A stretch of DNA of 6,781 bases from an uncultured Erysipelotrichaceae bacterium. Its GTDB lineage: Bacteria > Bacillota_I > Bacilli_A > RF39 > UBA660. A program made the translations under genes and the position numbers. Each line of letters begins with the position of its first letter. Position 1 is the stretch's first letter. Positions 6,527 to 6,781 of this stretch are shown one piece after another. The notes beneath the pieces were generated by a model. That model was not told the DNA's origin and did not search any database. It saw nothing but the letters and a program-made list of their open reading frames with translations. The stretch covers positions 1 to 6,781 of the forward strand of contig CACZQZ010000024.1 in the NCBI GenBank assembly GCA_902783405.1, written 5' to 3'.

Positions 6527-6781
6527 TTAAGCAGTAAATAAATGGTCAGCTATTTCAGAAATGGAATCTTCGTTTTCCACTACAAAGTTTTCCCATTCAT
6601 CTTTAGCCCAAATTTCTAAGTGATCATTTACGCCAATAATAATACATTCTTTTTCTATTTTAGCGTATGTAAGTAGTGGTAAACTGATATTAATTCTTCC
6701 TTGCTTATCTGTATCACAAATATTTGCTCCTGATAAGAAAAATCTCATGAAGTTTCTAGCTTCTTTGGTATTTGGTAATTC
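6527..6781 (-). CDS. mraZ: Transcriptional regulator MraZ (5' end outside window)
   Basis: MraZ is a DNA-binding protein of the AbrB/SpoVT swapped-hairpin type that forms ring oligomers and regulates the dcw operon from repeats upstream of its own gene. The window holds the last 84 codons; the family is about 143 residues, so roughly the first 60 are missing. The visible part covers the second half: a helix ending EARNFMRFFLSGA, then the second DxxxR signature in DTDKQGRINI, then LLTYAKIEKECIIIGV and LEIWAKDEWENF, all closely like Bacillus MraZ. An internal ATG (6746-6748) falls inside conserved sequence and is not the start. First gene of the operon. Its promoter and MraZ-binding repeats would lie beyond the right edge. 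Confidence 0.95.
   Translation of the reverse strand, partial: ELPNTKEARNFMRFFLSGANICDTDKQGRINISLPLLTYAKIEKECIIIGVNDHLEIWAKDEWENFVVENEDSISEIADHLFTA

Overview
The window is AT-rich and reads almost entirely on the minus strand. It looks like a chromosomal core-genome segment from a low-GC, cell-wall-bearing Bacillota or Bacilli-type bacterium, plausibly one of the uncultured gut lineages. Three things point there: the gene order mraZ-rsmH-ftsL-pbpB is the Gram-positive form of the division and cell wall (dcw) cluster; the penicillin-binding protein carries C-terminal PASTA domains; and ribosome-binding sites are strong AGGAG or AGGTG types. Every stop codon seen is TAA or TAG, and the Trp codons checked are TGG, so the window gives no direct sign of a reassigned TGA. 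Lineage below the phylum level is inference.

Layout in the direction of transcription, from the right edge leftwards. First is mraZ, whose 5' end lies off the window, then rsmH, ftsL and a PBP2B/PBP2X-type transpeptidase (pbpB/ftsI). These four are packed with gaps of 9-10 nt. At all three junctions the upstream stop codon touches or lies inside the next gene's Shine-Dalgarno (SD) sequence, so they read as one translationally coupled operon. The usual next dcw genes (mraY, murD or spoVD/murE) are absent. Instead there is a good sigma-A-type promoter, a leader of about 75 nt, rpsO (ribosomal protein S15), a small intergenic hairpin, and pnp (polynucleotide phosphorylase), which ends in an intrinsic terminator at 485-516.

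The stretch 184-567 has no intact gene. It holds the 3' UTR and terminator of pnp, an 84-codon minus-strand fragment resembling the C-terminal tail of DUF6273-like surface or secreted proteins, and a perfect 13-bp bidirectional terminator. The left edge (1-183) is the 3' end of an unrecognised plus-strand gene that converges on this terminator.

The genes serve septal wall synthesis (MraZ regulator, FtsL scaffold, FtsI transpeptidase), 16S rRNA methylation and ribosome assembly (RsmH, S15), and RNA turnover (PNPase). I see no complete novel system. The points most worth a second look are a possible SD-sequestering pseudoknot in the rpsO leader, the decayed DUF6273-like tail behind pnp, and the early end of the dcw cluster.
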